This document shows positions 18,702-27,175 of a DNA stretch of 64,000 nt, one piece after another. This DNA comes from Palleronia marisminoris (lineage in GTDB: Bacteria; Pseudomonadota; Alphaproteobacteria; Rhodobacterales; Rhodobacteraceae), in NCBI RefSeq assembly GCF_900172315.1, contig NZ_FWFV01000004.1, forward strand, positions 248,001-312,000, given 5' to 3'. Positions within the stretch are counted from its first letter, which is position 1. Every line of letters begins with the position of its first letter. The notes under the pieces are model-generated. The model ran no database searches. It had not been told where the DNA came from and worked only from the letters and a program-made list of their open reading frames with translations. A program made the translations under genes and the position numbers.

Positions 18702-19316
18702 ATGAATATCGAAGCGCGGGTCAAGAAGGGTCGGAAGTACGACCAGGTTCTGGAAGGCGCGCGCGAAGTCTTCATGTCCGACGGGTTCAGCGGCGCATCG
18801 GTGGACAGCATCGCCAAGCGGGCTGGCGTCTCAAAGGCCACGCTCTACAGCTATTTCCCCGACAAGCGGCTGCTTTTCATCGAGGTCGCCTCGGCCGAAT
18901 GCAGGCGCCAGGCGGCCGAGGCAGTCGAGCATCTCGATTTCGGCCTCCCCCCGCGCGAGGTGATGACCCGCGCCGGCGCCGCCTTGATGGACTTCATGTT
19001 CTCCGAGACTGGCCAGCAGGTCTTCCGCATTTCGGTTGCGGAATGCGAGCGTTTCCCCGAGATCGGCCGCGCGTTCTGGGAAAACGGTCCCGGGATGCTC
19101 GAAAACCTGCTCACGCGCTATTTCGACCTGGCCATCGAACGCGGCGAGCTTGTCATCGATGACAAGCCGCTCGCCGCCCACCAGTTTGCCGAGCTCTGCA
19201 AGGCCGTGGTCTTTCCCCGGCTTTGCCTGTGCATCCAGCCCGACTTCTCCGCCGCCGACCGTACCCGTGTCCTCGACGGCGCGGTCGAGACCTGGCTGGC
19301 CCGCTACGGCGTCTGA
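18702..19316 (+). CDS. TetR/AcrR-family transcriptional regulator
   Basis: 204 residues. N-terminal three-helix DNA-binding domain with SVDSIAKRAGVSKATLYSYFPDKRLLF at about residues 33-59 (helix-turn-helix followed by the YxYFxxK hallmark). The C-terminal ligand domain (residues 75-204) resembles the TetR C-terminal AefR-like group (ETGQQVFRISVAECERFPEIGRAF). Likely an autoregulator acting at the two palindromes upstream at 18363-18435; fghA on the other side is a second possible target. The ligand cannot be inferred. Confidence 0.9.
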   Translation: MNIEARVKKGRKYDQVLEGAREVFMSDGFSGASVDSIAKRAGVSKATLYSYFPDKRLLFIEVASAECRRQAAEAVEHLDFGLPPREVMTRAGAALMDFMFSETGQQVFRISVAECERFPEIGRAFWENGPGMLENLLTRYFDLAIERGELVIDDKPLAAHQFAELCKAVVFPRLCLCIQPDFSAADRTRVLDGAVETWLARYGV

Positions 19317-19319
19317 GCC

Positions 19320-20039
19320 TCAGTCCACCCGGCGCAGGTGAAGCTGGTTGCCGACCTTCTTCGTCTCGAACCGCTTCAGCTCCATCACAAGGTCGCTCAG
19401 TTTGCGCTTGCCGTAGGTGCGGGTGTCGAAATCGGGATGCTCGGCGGTGATGTACTGGCCGATCTGGCCCAGGGCGTACCACTCGTCGTCCTGCTCGATC
19501 CGGTCCATCGCGTGGAGGATCAGCGGCACCGCCTCGATCGGAGCGATCTTGCCTGCGGGCGCCTTTCCCGAATCCGCCTGAACGGGTTGGATCGGCTCGT
19601 CCACGATGTTCTCGATCAGGATGAAGCGGTTGCAGACGTTGCGAAGCGCCTCGGGCGCCTTGCCCTCGCCGATGCCGATCACGTCGAGGCCATTCTCGCG
19701 GACCCGGTTGGCCAGCGCGGTGAAGTCGCTGTCCGAGCTGACCAGAACGAACCCGTCGAACCGGCCCGTGTGCAGGATGTCCATCGCGTCGATGACAAGG
19801 CCGATGTCGCTGGCGTTCTTGCCCACGGTGTTCGCCGTTTCCTGGTGAGCCACGAGGCCCAAGTCGCGGACCTTCTGGCTCCAGTTGTTCAGCCGTCCCG
19901 ACGACCAGTCGCCATAGACCCGGCGCAGCGCGGGCTCGCCGAACTTGGTGATCTCTTTCAGGATCGGATCGGCGTATTTGGCCGGGATGTTGTCGGCGTC
20001 GATCAGGACGGCGTAGAGCGGGCGGTTGCGCTCGGGCAT
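19320..20039 (-). CDS. NYN-domain protein with C-terminal LOTUS/OST-HTH domain
   Basis: 239 residues. The NYN (LabA/DUF88, PIN-like) nuclease domain covers about residues 1-150 with the acidic clusters LIDADNIPAKY, DIGLVIDAMDIL and VSSDSDFTALA expected for metal binding. The C-terminal 75 residues (ALGQIGQYITAEHPDFDTRTYGKRKLSDLV) match an OST-HTH/LOTUS domain, an RNA-binding winged helix. The combination suggests RNA turnover, target unknown. ATG at 20039 follows AGAGGTGTCC; an in-frame GTG two codons earlier is less likely. Ends 3 bp after the convergent tetR stop. Confidence 0.88.
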   Translation of the reverse strand: MPERNRPLYAVLIDADNIPAKYADPILKEITKFGEPALRRVYGDWSSGRLNNWSQKVRDLGLVAHQETANTVGKNASDIGLVIDAMDILHTGRFDGFVLVSSDSDFTALANRVRENGLDVIGIGEGKAPEALRNVCNRFILIENIVDEPIQPVQADSGKAPAGKIAPIEAVPLILHAMDRIEQDDEWYALGQIGQYITAEHPDFDTRTYGKRKLSDLVMELKRFETKKVGNQLHLRRVD

Positions 20040-20170
20040 GGACACCTCTGGGATGGCGGAACGGTCGCCTCAGCCGTGATCGAAGCGGGGGGCCTTGTCA
20101 AACCGGCCCTTTCCTCGGACGCGCTCCGGCACATCTTGTTCGGCACCTGTCCCTTGCCGGATCCGCGCCC

Positions 20171-20449
20171 ATGCACCACTCCATCGTTCCCGTCGCCTGC
20201 CTCGCGCTAGCGCTCGCCGCGTGCCAGACGACCCCCGCGCCTCCTGCCGAAGCCAGCGCGTGCGAAGCGACCGCGCAGCGCCTTCAATCGACCCAGCTCG
20301 GCACCCCGGTGGACGCGATCGACGCCACGGGACCCGCCGGCCGCCGCGTGATCGGCCCGGACATGGCCGTGACGATGGATTTCGTGCCCGGCCGGCTGAA
20401 CCTCGAGACCGATGCGGACGGCCGCCTCACCCGCGCCTATTGCGGCTGA
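20171..20449 (+). CDS. Small lipoprotein of the I78 peptidase-inhibitor type
   Basis: 92 residues. Lipoprotein signal ending LALAAC with Cys18. The C-terminal half (GPAGRRVIGPDMAVTMDF, then GRLNLETDADGRLTRAYCG) matches the I78 inhibitor family, whose pattern is R-x-I-x-P-x-x-x-VTMD-x-x-P-x-RLN-x-x-x-D-x-x-G. Family members inhibit serine proteases such as elastase; whether this one does is unknown. Its stop directly abuts the end of the convergent imuB. Confidence 0.85.
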   Translation: MHHSIVPVACLALALAACQTTPAPPAEASACEATAQRLQSTQLGTPVDAIDATGPAGRRVIGPDMAVTMDFVPGRLNLETDADGRLTRAYCG

Positions 20450-22081
20450 TCACGCGAAGGCGCCTTGGCAGAACCACCCCGAGGACAGCCCCGCCCCGTG
20501 GGCGAAGTACATCCACAGCCGCTCACCGCCCTCGCAGGTCACGCTCCAGTAGTCCCGGACGCCCGTCCGCCAAGCCGGGTCGTCCAGCCACCATTCCGGC
20601 GAGATGCGTTCGGGCCCGGAGGCGCTCAGGGCGGTCATGTCCCTGTTCCTCCACCTGAACTGCTTGGGCACGGCGGGGCTTTCGGGGGCCGTCACGGGGT
20701 CCGGGGGCCAGATCAGGTGCGGCCGGGCCACTGCCGGCGCGGACCAGCCCGTCGCGGGGTCGGACCACGCGGCGGCGAGGATCTGCACCTCCTTCTCGGG
20801 GATGTGGCTGTCCGAAGGCGCCACCCGGGTGATCCTCTCGAGCCCCACCCGCGCACCGATCCGCCCCATCAGATCGTCCAGCGGCGTGCCCGTCAGCCGC
20901 GCCTTGGCATCATCCGCAGCCTCCACGTGTCCCCGATGCTGGTGGACCTTCACGGGCTCGGTTTCGGTCGCGACCAGGCGCACCATGTCGATGCCGAACC
21001 CGGCCTCGATTCCCGGGACCTTCATCGCCAGAAGCTGCCGCAACCGCTCCGGCTCCCACGAGGGGCGCGCCAGACCCGCCTCGGCCGCGCCCATCGTGTG
21101 GTCGGCCCGGTGACATTCCAGCCGGATCCGCCGCGCGCCCAGCCCCTTCCGCTTCAGCCTTTCGCACAGCGCCGGCAGCAGGCGATCCACCGCGGCCATC
21201 ACGTCCGCCTCCAGCCCGATCGGGTCGGGCAGGCTCAGCCGCGCGGCGAAGCGCGTTTCTGGCCGGGCGGGTGAGACAGGCTCGGGCGCGAGGCCAAGCG
21301 CCTGGTCGAGCCGGAACACCAGGTGCTGACCGAACCGCCGGGCCAAGGCGGCGCGCGGCTGGTTGGCCAGGTCATCGATCCGCCTGAGGCCCAGACGTCC
21401 GAGTTCGGCCACCAGATCAGCATCGAGCCTCAGCCCCGCGACGGGCAGCGCCGCGATGGCAGTCCGCGTGCTTCCCGGCGCCGCGATCCGCCCTCGGGGG
21501 GGCGATCCGGCAGCCGGTCCGGCGTGTCGCCGCTTCGCCGCGCGCGAGCGGGTCGCCGGGGCCTCCTGGTCGATCGCGTCCCCCGACCGGCCCGGCTCGG
21601 CCCGTCGCCCGGAATAGCGCGCCAAGGCCCAGGCCGCCCCGACCGTATCGGCAAGCCCGGCCTGCACGGTCAGCCCCAGCGTCGCGCAATCCCCCTCGAT
21701 CTGCGCCAGAAGCGCAGCCTCCCCTCCGAAAAGATGCGCGCAGCCCGTCACATCCGCGAGCAATCCGGTGGGCGCTTCCTCTGCGACCCAAGGACTGAAC
21801 TTGCCCAGCCACCGGGAAAGCGCGAACAGGAACGCGGCCTCGGCCGCGGGCGCTTCCCACCTGGTGGCAAGGTGGGGGCACATCGCCCGCGCATCCCGAA
21901 GCGCCTGCCCCACCCGCAATCCGGCCGCCGCCGCCGTAGGGCTCACGCTGACAAGCACCTGCGCGCCGCCGCGATCCGCGGCGACAGCCAAGGGCACGCC
22001 TGCGGGATCGCTCCCGCGGCGCAGCAGCCGTTCCGCCCCCAGATGCGGAAACGACAGCGAAAGGATCCGTCGATGCTCCAT
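20450..22081 (-). CDS. imuB: ImuB, inactive Y-family polymerase-like mutagenesis protein
   Basis: 543 residues. N-terminus RRILSLSFPHLGAERLLRR and the SVSPTAAAAGLRVGQALRDARAMCP block are those of ImuB (DinP-like). ADVTGCAHLFGGEAAL replaces the catalytic acidic pair of true Y-family polymerases, so it is expected to be non-catalytic and to act as the beta-clamp adaptor of the ImuA-ImuB-DnaE2 mutasome. Residues 172-205 form an insertion rich in R, A and P. C-terminal region ends GAGLSSGWFCQGAFA. A LexA box lies 23 bp before the ATG. Neither imuA nor dnaE2 is adjacent, which is unusual. Confidence 0.9.
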   Translation of the reverse strand: MEHRRILSLSFPHLGAERLLRRGSDPAGVPLAVAADRGGAQVLVSVSPTAAAAGLRVGQALRDARAMCPHLATRWEAPAAEAAFLFALSRWLGKFSPWVAEEAPTGLLADVTGCAHLFGGEAALLAQIEGDCATLGLTVQAGLADTVGAAWALARYSGRRAEPGRSGDAIDQEAPATRSRAAKRRHAGPAAGSPPRGRIAAPGSTRTAIAALPVAGLRLDADLVAELGRLGLRRIDDLANQPRAALARRFGQHLVFRLDQALGLAPEPVSPARPETRFAARLSLPDPIGLEADVMAAVDRLLPALCERLKRKGLGARRIRLECHRADHTMGAAEAGLARPSWEPERLRQLLAMKVPGIEAGFGIDMVRLVATETEPVKVHQHRGHVEAADDAKARLTGTPLDDLMGRIGARVGLERITRVAPSDSHIPEKEVQILAAAWSDPATGWSAPAVARPHLIWPPDPVTAPESPAVPKQFRWRNRDMTALSASGPERISPEWWLDDPAWRTGVRDYWSVTCEGGERLWMYFAHGAGLSSGWFCQGAFA

Positions 22082-22103
22082 GAGCGTCCCGTGGCAGCAG
22101 GAT

Positions 22104-22118
22104 GTTCACGCTAAGTTC
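22104..22118. promoter_or_regulatory. LexA (SOS) box of imuB
   Basis: GTTC-ACGCTAA-GTTC, an exact match to the alphaproteobacterial LexA consensus GTTC-N7-GTTC. It is positioned 23 bp upstream of the imuB start, so imuB should be repressed by LexA and induced by DNA damage. The divergent DUF2794 gene starts 131 bp away and could also be affected. Confidence 0.85.
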
Positions 22119-22249
22119 TACCTCAGCTAGAGCAGAATCAGCCCGGGAGTCGAGTCCAGAGCCCGGCGGAAATGCTGCCGAATTTACGGACATCGTGCGA
22201 CAGACTTGCCAAACACCCGCGCCTTCCCCACATTTTCAGGATGACCGTC

Positions 22250-22588
22250 ATGACCCCCACGCCGTTCCCCGGACGGCCGGATCCACATGCCAAGGTCGCC
22301 TTCGACCGGCAGGAGCTCAACCTGATTCTCGGCCTCTACGGACGCGCCGTAGCCGCCGGCGAGTGGCGCGACTACGGCATGTCCTTCCTCCGGGACGTCG
22401 CGGTGTTCTCGATCTTCCGCCGCACGGCCGAGCACCCGATCTACCGGATCGAGAAGCGCCCGAAGCTGCGCGGACGGCAGGGCATGTACGCCGTGATCGG
22501 CATGAACGGCCAGATCCTCAAGCGCGGCGGAGACCTCAAGGCCGTCCTCGGCGCACTCGACCGCAAGCTCATCCGCGCCATCGAGTAG
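22250..22588 (+). CDS. DUF2794 protein
   Basis: 112 residues: KVAFDRQELNLILGLYGRAVAAGEWRDYGMSFL, then FRRTAEHPIYRIEKRPKL and QGMYAVIGMNGQILKRGGDL, which I recognise as the alphaproteobacterial DUF2794 family. Function unknown; the short basic and aromatic-rich domain may bind nucleic acid or protein. Three in-frame ATGs are possible (22172, 22241, 22250); AGGA at 22238-22241 is best spaced for 22250. It diverges from imuB and converges with the NlpC/P60 gene, 3 bp apart. Confidence 0.85.
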   Translation: MTPTPFPGRPDPHAKVAFDRQELNLILGLYGRAVAAGEWRDYGMSFLRDVAVFSIFRRTAEHPIYRIEKRPKLRGRQGMYAVIGMNGQILKRGGDLKAVLGALDRKLIRAIE

Positions 22589-22591
22589 GGC

Positions 22592-23419
22592 CTACAGCCG
22601 CCGCCGCGACGTCACCGGCCCGTCCCCCTGCCCCTCGATCCGGGCGATCGCGGCCTCGATCGGCTCATAGGTCACGGCCATGTGGTGAGCGTTCGCGTGG
22701 ATCAGCACATCGCCATCCACCGCCATGGCCACGTGCCCCTTCCAGAAATAGAGATCCCCGCGCGCGGGCGGCTCGTCCCCGAGGGGCTGGCCAAGCACCG
22801 CCTCTTGCAGATCGCTGTCGCCCGGGCAGGGGAGATGACAGGCGAGACAGGCCGCCTGGACCACTCCCGAACAATCGATCCCGTCGCTGGAGTTTCCGCC
22901 CCAGAGATACGGCACGCCGAAGAACAGCTGCGCGACGCTGGCCGGGTCGGTAAAGGGGCGGTTCGCGGGCGTCAGGTGCGGCCGAGGGACGTGCAGCCCC
23001 GCGTCGGTCTCGAAGAAGCGGTCGCTACCGGCCACGACCCTGAGCCGCGCGCCGAAGGAAAGGCGCGCCACGGCTGGCCGCTTCATGTCGGGCGCAGAAT
23101 ACAGATGGGTCGCCGGGACGCCGACGACATGAGTGACGGTGACCGGTTCGCCCAGGTCAGCCTCGGAGAGGTAGCCTACATACCCATCCTTGCGGGCCCG
23201 CAGAAACGCCATGCCTGCACGGCGTTCGTAGATGTCGACCTCCTCGCCCAGCAGAAGCTGCCGGTCGCGGGCTGTGCGCTCGGGCGTGGACCACAGGTCG
23301 GCCACCGGGACGGTGATCGAGGCGGGCTCGGGCGCGACGAAACGATCCGCCTCGACGCGGCCCATCAACTCGCGCGCGGCAACCCGGCCATTCGCGGGGG
23401 TCAGGCGACGGTCGGTCAT
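22592..23419 (-). CDS. NlpC/P60 peptidase with SH3-like domains
   Basis: 275 residues. Two bacterial SH3-like segments (about 35-95 and 98-150: VADLWSTPERTARDRQLLLGEEV) precede a C-terminal NlpC/P60 domain with catalytic Cys near 181 in DGIDCSGVVQ, PGDSDLQ, and the catalytic His in WKGHVAMAV. This matches dipeptidyl-peptidase VI-like cell-wall peptide hydrolases that act on muropeptides in the cytoplasm; no signal peptide is visible, in agreement. It overlaps the M17 aminopeptidase gene by ATGA, so both probably act together in peptide recycling. Confidence 0.92.
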   Translation of the reverse strand: MTDRRLTPANGRVAARELMGRVEADRFVAPEPASITVPVADLWSTPERTARDRQLLLGEEVDIYERRAGMAFLRARKDGYVGYLSEADLGEPVTVTHVVGVPATHLYSAPDMKRPAVARLSFGARLRVVAGSDRFFETDAGLHVPRPHLTPANRPFTDPASVAQLFFGVPYLWGGNSSDGIDCSGVVQAACLACHLPCPGDSDLQEAVLGQPLGDEPPARGDLYFWKGHVAMAVDGDVLIHANAHHMAVTYEPIEAAIARIEGQGDGPVTSRRRL

Positions 23420-24807
23420 GAGAGCCCCGACAGAGCGTCGAACAGCGCCCGCGCACCTTGTCCGGCCCCGCCCTTCGGCCGGGCCGGCGCCGCGTTGGGG
23501 TTCCAGCCGTAGATGTCGAAATGCGTATAGGTTTCAGGTCGCGCCACGAACCGGCGCAGGAACAGGGCGGCCGTGATCGATCCCGCGAAGCCGCCCTTGG
23601 GTGCGTTGTCCAGATCGGCAATTCCGGGTTCGATCATCGTCTCGTAGGGCGCCCAGAACGGCATGCGCCAGAGCGGGTCGCGCACCTTGTCGCCCGCCGC
23701 GGCGAGCGTTTCGGCGAACCTGTCTTCACCCGTGTAGAACGGCGCCAGATCCGGCCCCACGGCAACGCGGGCGGCGCCCGTCAGGGTTGCCATCGACACG
23801 ATCATGTCCGTCTCGGACTCGGAGGCGAGGGCGAGGGCGTCCGCAAGCACGAGCCGCCCCTCGGCATCGGTATTGTTGACCTCGACCGTCAGCCCCTTGC
23901 GCGAGGTCAGGATATCGCCGGGCCGGAAGGCAGAGCCCGAGACGGCATTCTCGACCGCCGGGATCAGGACGCGCAGCCGCAGGTTCAGCCCGGTCGCCAT
24001 GATCATCCGCGCCAGGCCCAGAACCGCGGCGGCCCCGCCCATATCCTTCTTCATCAGGCCCATCGACGCGCCCGGCTTGAGGTTCAACCCACCGGTGTCG
24101 AAGCAGACCCCCTTGCCCACCAGCGTCACCCGCGGCCCGGTCTCGCCCCAGTTCAGGTCGATCAACCGGGGCGCGCGATCTTCAGGCGCCGCCTGACCGA
24201 CCGCCTGGATCAGCGGGAATCCTTCGGCCAAGGCAGGCCCTTCTATCACCCGCGAGTCCGCGCCGAATTCCGCAGCAAGATCCGTCGCGGCGGCGGCGAG
24301 GTCGGCCGGCCCCATCTCCCACGCCGGGGTGTTGATGAGGTCGCGGGTCAGCGCCTCGCCGGCCGCGATCGCCTCGATCCGCGCGGCGTCGCAGCCGTCT
24401 GGCGCAACCAACGTGGCTTGTGGTGCCGGGGCCGCGGCATAGCGATCGAACCGGTAGCCCGCGAGCAACCAGCCAAGCGCCGCCTCGTCCCGCGCGCCGG
24501 GCTCGAGCGGCGTGGCGATCCGCCACGCGCCCGCCGGAAGCGCATCGCGCGCCGCCGCCACCGAGAACCGGTGCTGCGCGCGCCGATCCTCGGGACCCAA
24601 ACCCACAATGGCCTGCTCGGGCCGACCATCGGCGCCGGGAACGACCAGTGTTTGCCCCGCACCGGCCTTGAACGACGACGCCTCGAACCAGGCGCGCGCG
24701 ACGGGACCCGCGCCTTCAGTCCAATCCGCCAGCCCCTCTGGTCCGAGCACGTGAAGCGGCAGGGCGTCCGAAGCGTCCTTTTCGAAGGTCAATGCGGGAT
24801 TGGACAT
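23416..24807 (-). CDS. Leucyl aminopeptidase (M17 family)
   Basis: 463 residues. C-terminal catalytic domain with VGKGVCFDTGGLNLKPG (metal-binding Lys/Asp), MKKDMGGAAAVLG, and the M17 signature NTDAEGRL near residue 310. Removes N-terminal residues from peptides using two metal ions. It is shorter than PepA (about 500) and belongs to the alphaproteobacterial group always coupled to an NlpC/P60 peptidase. Ribosome site GGAGCG before ATG. The stop overlaps the start of the NlpC/P60 gene. Confidence 0.94.
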   Translation of the reverse strand: MSNPALTFEKDASDALPLHVLGPEGLADWTEGAGPVARAWFEASSFKAGAGQTLVVPGADGRPEQAIVGLGPEDRRAQHRFSVAAARDALPAGAWRIATPLEPGARDEAALGWLLAGYRFDRYAAAPAPQATLVAPDGCDAARIEAIAAGEALTRDLINTPAWEMGPADLAAAATDLAAEFGADSRVIEGPALAEGFPLIQAVGQAAPEDRAPRLIDLNWGETGPRVTLVGKGVCFDTGGLNLKPGASMGLMKKDMGGAAAVLGLARMIMATGLNLRLRVLIPAVENAVSGSAFRPGDILTSRKGLTVEVNNTDAEGRLVLADALALASESETDMIVSMATLTGAARVAVGPDLAPFYTGEDRFAETLAAAGDKVRDPLWRMPFWAPYETMIEPGIADLDNAPKGGFAGSITAALFLRRFVARPETYTHFDIYGWNPNAAPARPKGGAGQGARALFDALSGLS

Positions 24808-24870
24808 GGGCGCGCTCCGTCGGTCGATGAGGTCGCCGACCCTAGCGCGCTCATGCCCAGCCGCAATCCC

Positions 24871-25242
24871 TTAGCCAGGTCGATCCTGCAGTTCCCAAAC
24901 CTCCTCGAAGAACCCTTGCCCGAGCCGGAGGAGCCGCGCGACGTTCGCCGCCAAAGCGGCCCCGTCCTCGGTCCGCGCAAGCGTTTCCACTGTGCGCGCG
25001 ACACGGGCAATACGGTTGAGGCCGAGCGCACTGGCCCTCCCTGCCACGAAGCTCGCCGAATTGCGCAGCACCGCCCCGTCCCGGTCGTGCCAGGCCAGCG
25101 AGACACGGCTCAGTCCGGCCATCAACTGGTCGAGATCCGTATCCAGCCGTTCGCCCCGCTCGGGTCCGTCGGGCGCAGCCCCGAGAAGGCGCCAGGTATC
25201 CTGCCGCGCACTTTCGCGCAGCCGCAAACTTACGACAGTCAT
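24871..25242 (-). CDS. Hypothetical all-helical protein, Hpt-like
   Basis: 123 residues, predicted mostly helical, no signal or membrane segment. The stretch ASFVAGRASALGLNRIARVA resembles the helix of histidine phosphotransfer (Hpt) domains (HxLKGSAxxxGLxRLA), but the phospho-accepting His position is Ser. Family not recognised with certainty. ATG at 25242 follows GAGGAGTGGAAGAAG; the longer frame starts with GTG and has no better site. It stands 63 bp upstream of the M17 gene on the same strand, so it may be co-transcribed with it. Confidence 0.65.
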   Translation of the reverse strand: MTVVSLRLRESARQDTWRLLGAAPDGPERGERLDTDLDQLMAGLSRVSLAWHDRDGAVLRNSASFVAGRASALGLNRIARVARTVETLARTEDGAALAANVARLLRLGQGFFEEVWELQDRPG

Positions 25243-25378
25243 CTTCTTCCACTCCTCTATCCCCACCTGAGACAATGCCACGAAGCGGTAAGGGAGCGGT
25301 TTATGCCGGTCGGAAAGCGCGTTGGAAAATAGTGATGATCAGGTCTAGATCCGCAATGATTCGAAAACCAAGGATTGC

Positions 25379-26029
25379 ATGATGACTTCCGTGAAGCCGC
25401 TGCCGCAATACCTCGTCACTCGCTATCACGGGTGGAAGGCCACCACCTTCGCCGAAAATCACGCCTGGTATCGCCGCCTTGCGACCGAGGGTCAGCGCCC
25501 GCGCGCCATGGTGATCTCGTGCTGCGACAGCCGCGTGCATGTCACCTCGATCTTCGGCGCGGACCAGGGGGAATTCTTCATCCACCGCAACATCGCCAAC
25601 CTCGTCCCGCCCTACGAGCCGGACGGCAACCAGCACGGCACCTCGGCGGCGATCGAGTTCGCCGTCACGTCGCTGCAAGTCGCGCATCTGATCGTGTTGG
25701 GCCATTCGCTCTGCGGCGGGGTTAAGGGATGCTACGACATGTGCTCGGGCAACGCCCCCGAGCTTGAAGAGAAATCGAGCTTCGTTGGCCGCTGGATGGA
25801 CCTGCTGCGGCCGGGATTCGAGCGGCTGTCAGAAGGCTCGGACGAGGATCGCCAGACGCAGCTGGAATACGAGGCGGTCCGGACCTCCCTCGACAACCTG
25901 ATGACATTTCCCTTCGTGCGGGAAGCGGTCGAGGCCGACCGTCTGTCGCTGCACGGCTGCCACAACGACATCGCCGAGGGCGGCCTGAAGATGCTCAACC
26001 CCCGGACCGAGGACTTCGAACCCGTCTGA
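25379..26029 (+). CDS. Beta-class carbonic anhydrase
   Basis: 216 residues, full length. Zinc ligands: Cys48 in the CCDSR motif, and His/Cys of VLGHSLCGG. Interconverts CO2 and bicarbonate. The C-terminal part (SLHGCHNDIAEGGLKMLN) is usual for clade B bacterial enzymes. Two ATGs in tandem are possible (25379 and 25382), both within reach of AAGGA at 25370-25374. Transcribed alone; 57 bp separate it from the convergent asd gene, with only a long-loop GC-rich inverted repeat between. Confidence 0.95.
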   Translation: MMTSVKPLPQYLVTRYHGWKATTFAENHAWYRRLATEGQRPRAMVISCCDSRVHVTSIFGADQGEFFIHRNIANLVPPYEPDGNQHGTSAAIEFAVTSLQVAHLIVLGHSLCGGVKGCYDMCSGNAPELEEKSSFVGRWMDLLRPGFERLSEGSDEDRQTQLEYEAVRTSLDNLMTFPFVREAVEADRLSLHGCHNDIAEGGLKMLNPRTEDFEPV

Positions 26030-26086
26030 CCCGCGGCGAGCCAAGCCCGCCGGACTGCCGCAAGAGCGTCACCCGGCGGGATCAGG

Positions 26087-27109
26087 TCAGCCCTTCTTCA
26101 GCACTTCGCGCCCGAGAAGCTCGGCTATCTGCACCGCGTTCAGCGCCGCGCCCTTGCGCAGGTTGTCGCTGACGCACCACAGGGAGATGCCGTTCTCGAT
26201 CGTCGAATCCTGGCGAATGCGGCTGATGAAGGTCGCGAAATCGCCCACGCATTCGATCGGGGTGATGTAGCCACCGTCTTCGCGCTTGTCGACGACCATG
26301 ATCCCGGGCGCTTCGCGCAGGATGTCGCGCGCCTCGTGCTCGTCGAGGAACTCCTCGAACTCGATGTTCACCGATTCCGAGTGGCCGACGAAGACCGGGA
26401 CGCGCACGCAGGTCGCCTGGACCTTGATCGAGGTGTCGAGGATCTTCTTGGTCTCGGCGACCATCTTCCACTCTTCCTTGGTCGAGCCGTCATCCATGAA
26501 GACGTCGATATGGGGAATGACGTTGAAGGCGATCTGCTTGGTGAACTTTTTCGGCGGCTTGTTGTCGACGGGGTTGTAGATCGACTTGGTCTGGTCCCAC
26601 AGCTCGTCGATCCCCTCTTTCCCCGCGCCCGAGACGGACTGGTAGGTCGAGACGACGACGCGCTTGATCTTCGCCCGATCGTGCAGGGGCTTCAGCGCCA
26701 CCACCATCTGCGCGGTCGAGCAGTTGGGGTTCGCGATGATGTTCTTCTTGGAATACTCGTGGATCGCCTCCGGGTTGCACTCGGGCACGATCAGCGGGAC
26801 GTCCGGGTCGTAGCGATAGAGCGACGAATTGTCGATCACGACGCAGCCGGCCTTGGCAGCCTTGGGAGCATAGGTCTTCGTCGCGTCCGAGCCGATGGCG
26901 AACAGCGCCATGTCGAACCCTGCGAAATCGAACGTGTCGAGGTCCTTGGTCTTCAGCGTCGTGTCGCCATAGCTGACTTCGGTGCCCAGCGACTTCCGCG
27001 AGGCAAGCGCCACCACCTCGTCGGCCGGGAAGCCGCGTTCGGCGAGGATGCTCAGCATTTCGCGGCCCACGTTGCCCGTGGCGCCGACGACGGCGATTCT
27101 GTAGCCCAT
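26087..27109 (-). CDS. asd: Aspartate-semialdehyde dehydrogenase
   Basis: 340 residues. N-terminal NADP fold AVVGATGNVGREML; catalytic Cys130 in ANPNCSTAQMVVAL; VVVSTYQSVSGAGKEGIDEL and the C-terminal NLRKGAALNAVQIAELL are diagnostic of the Asd family. Reduces aspartyl phosphate to the semialdehyde, branch point to lysine/diaminopimelate, threonine and methionine. AAAGGGGTTTTCC precedes the ATG. It lies 66 bp behind a metallophosphatase gene on the same strand. Confidence 0.97.
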   Translation of the reverse strand: MGYRIAVVGATGNVGREMLSILAERGFPADEVVALASRKSLGTEVSYGDTTLKTKDLDTFDFAGFDMALFAIGSDATKTYAPKAAKAGCVVIDNSSLYRYDPDVPLIVPECNPEAIHEYSKKNIIANPNCSTAQMVVALKPLHDRAKIKRVVVSTYQSVSGAGKEGIDELWDQTKSIYNPVDNKPPKKFTKQIAFNVIPHIDVFMDDGSTKEEWKMVAETKKILDTSIKVQATCVRVPVFVGHSESVNIEFEEFLDEHEARDILREAPGIMVVDKREDGGYITPIECVGDFATFISRIRQDSTIENGISLWCVSDNLRKGAALNAVQIAELLGREVLKKG

Positions 27110-27175
27110 GGAAAACCCCTTTCTCGGATCGCGGCCCCTTACCGTATCGAGGCGCCGCGGGGAAGAGGGCGCGCC

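Noticed and set aside
21417-22193. Frame overlapping the start of imuB, considered as a possible imuA
   Set aside because: Its sequence lies mostly inside imuB in another frame and shows no RecA/SulA-like motif, so it is not imuA.
22138-22320. 60-codon minus-strand frame in the imuB upstream region
   Set aside because: No ribosome site, overlaps DUF2794 and has no protein-like features.
26030-26086. CCCGCCGG / CCGGCGGG inverted repeat between carbonic anhydrase and asd as terminator
   Set aside because: Loop of about 19 bases and no T-run on either strand.
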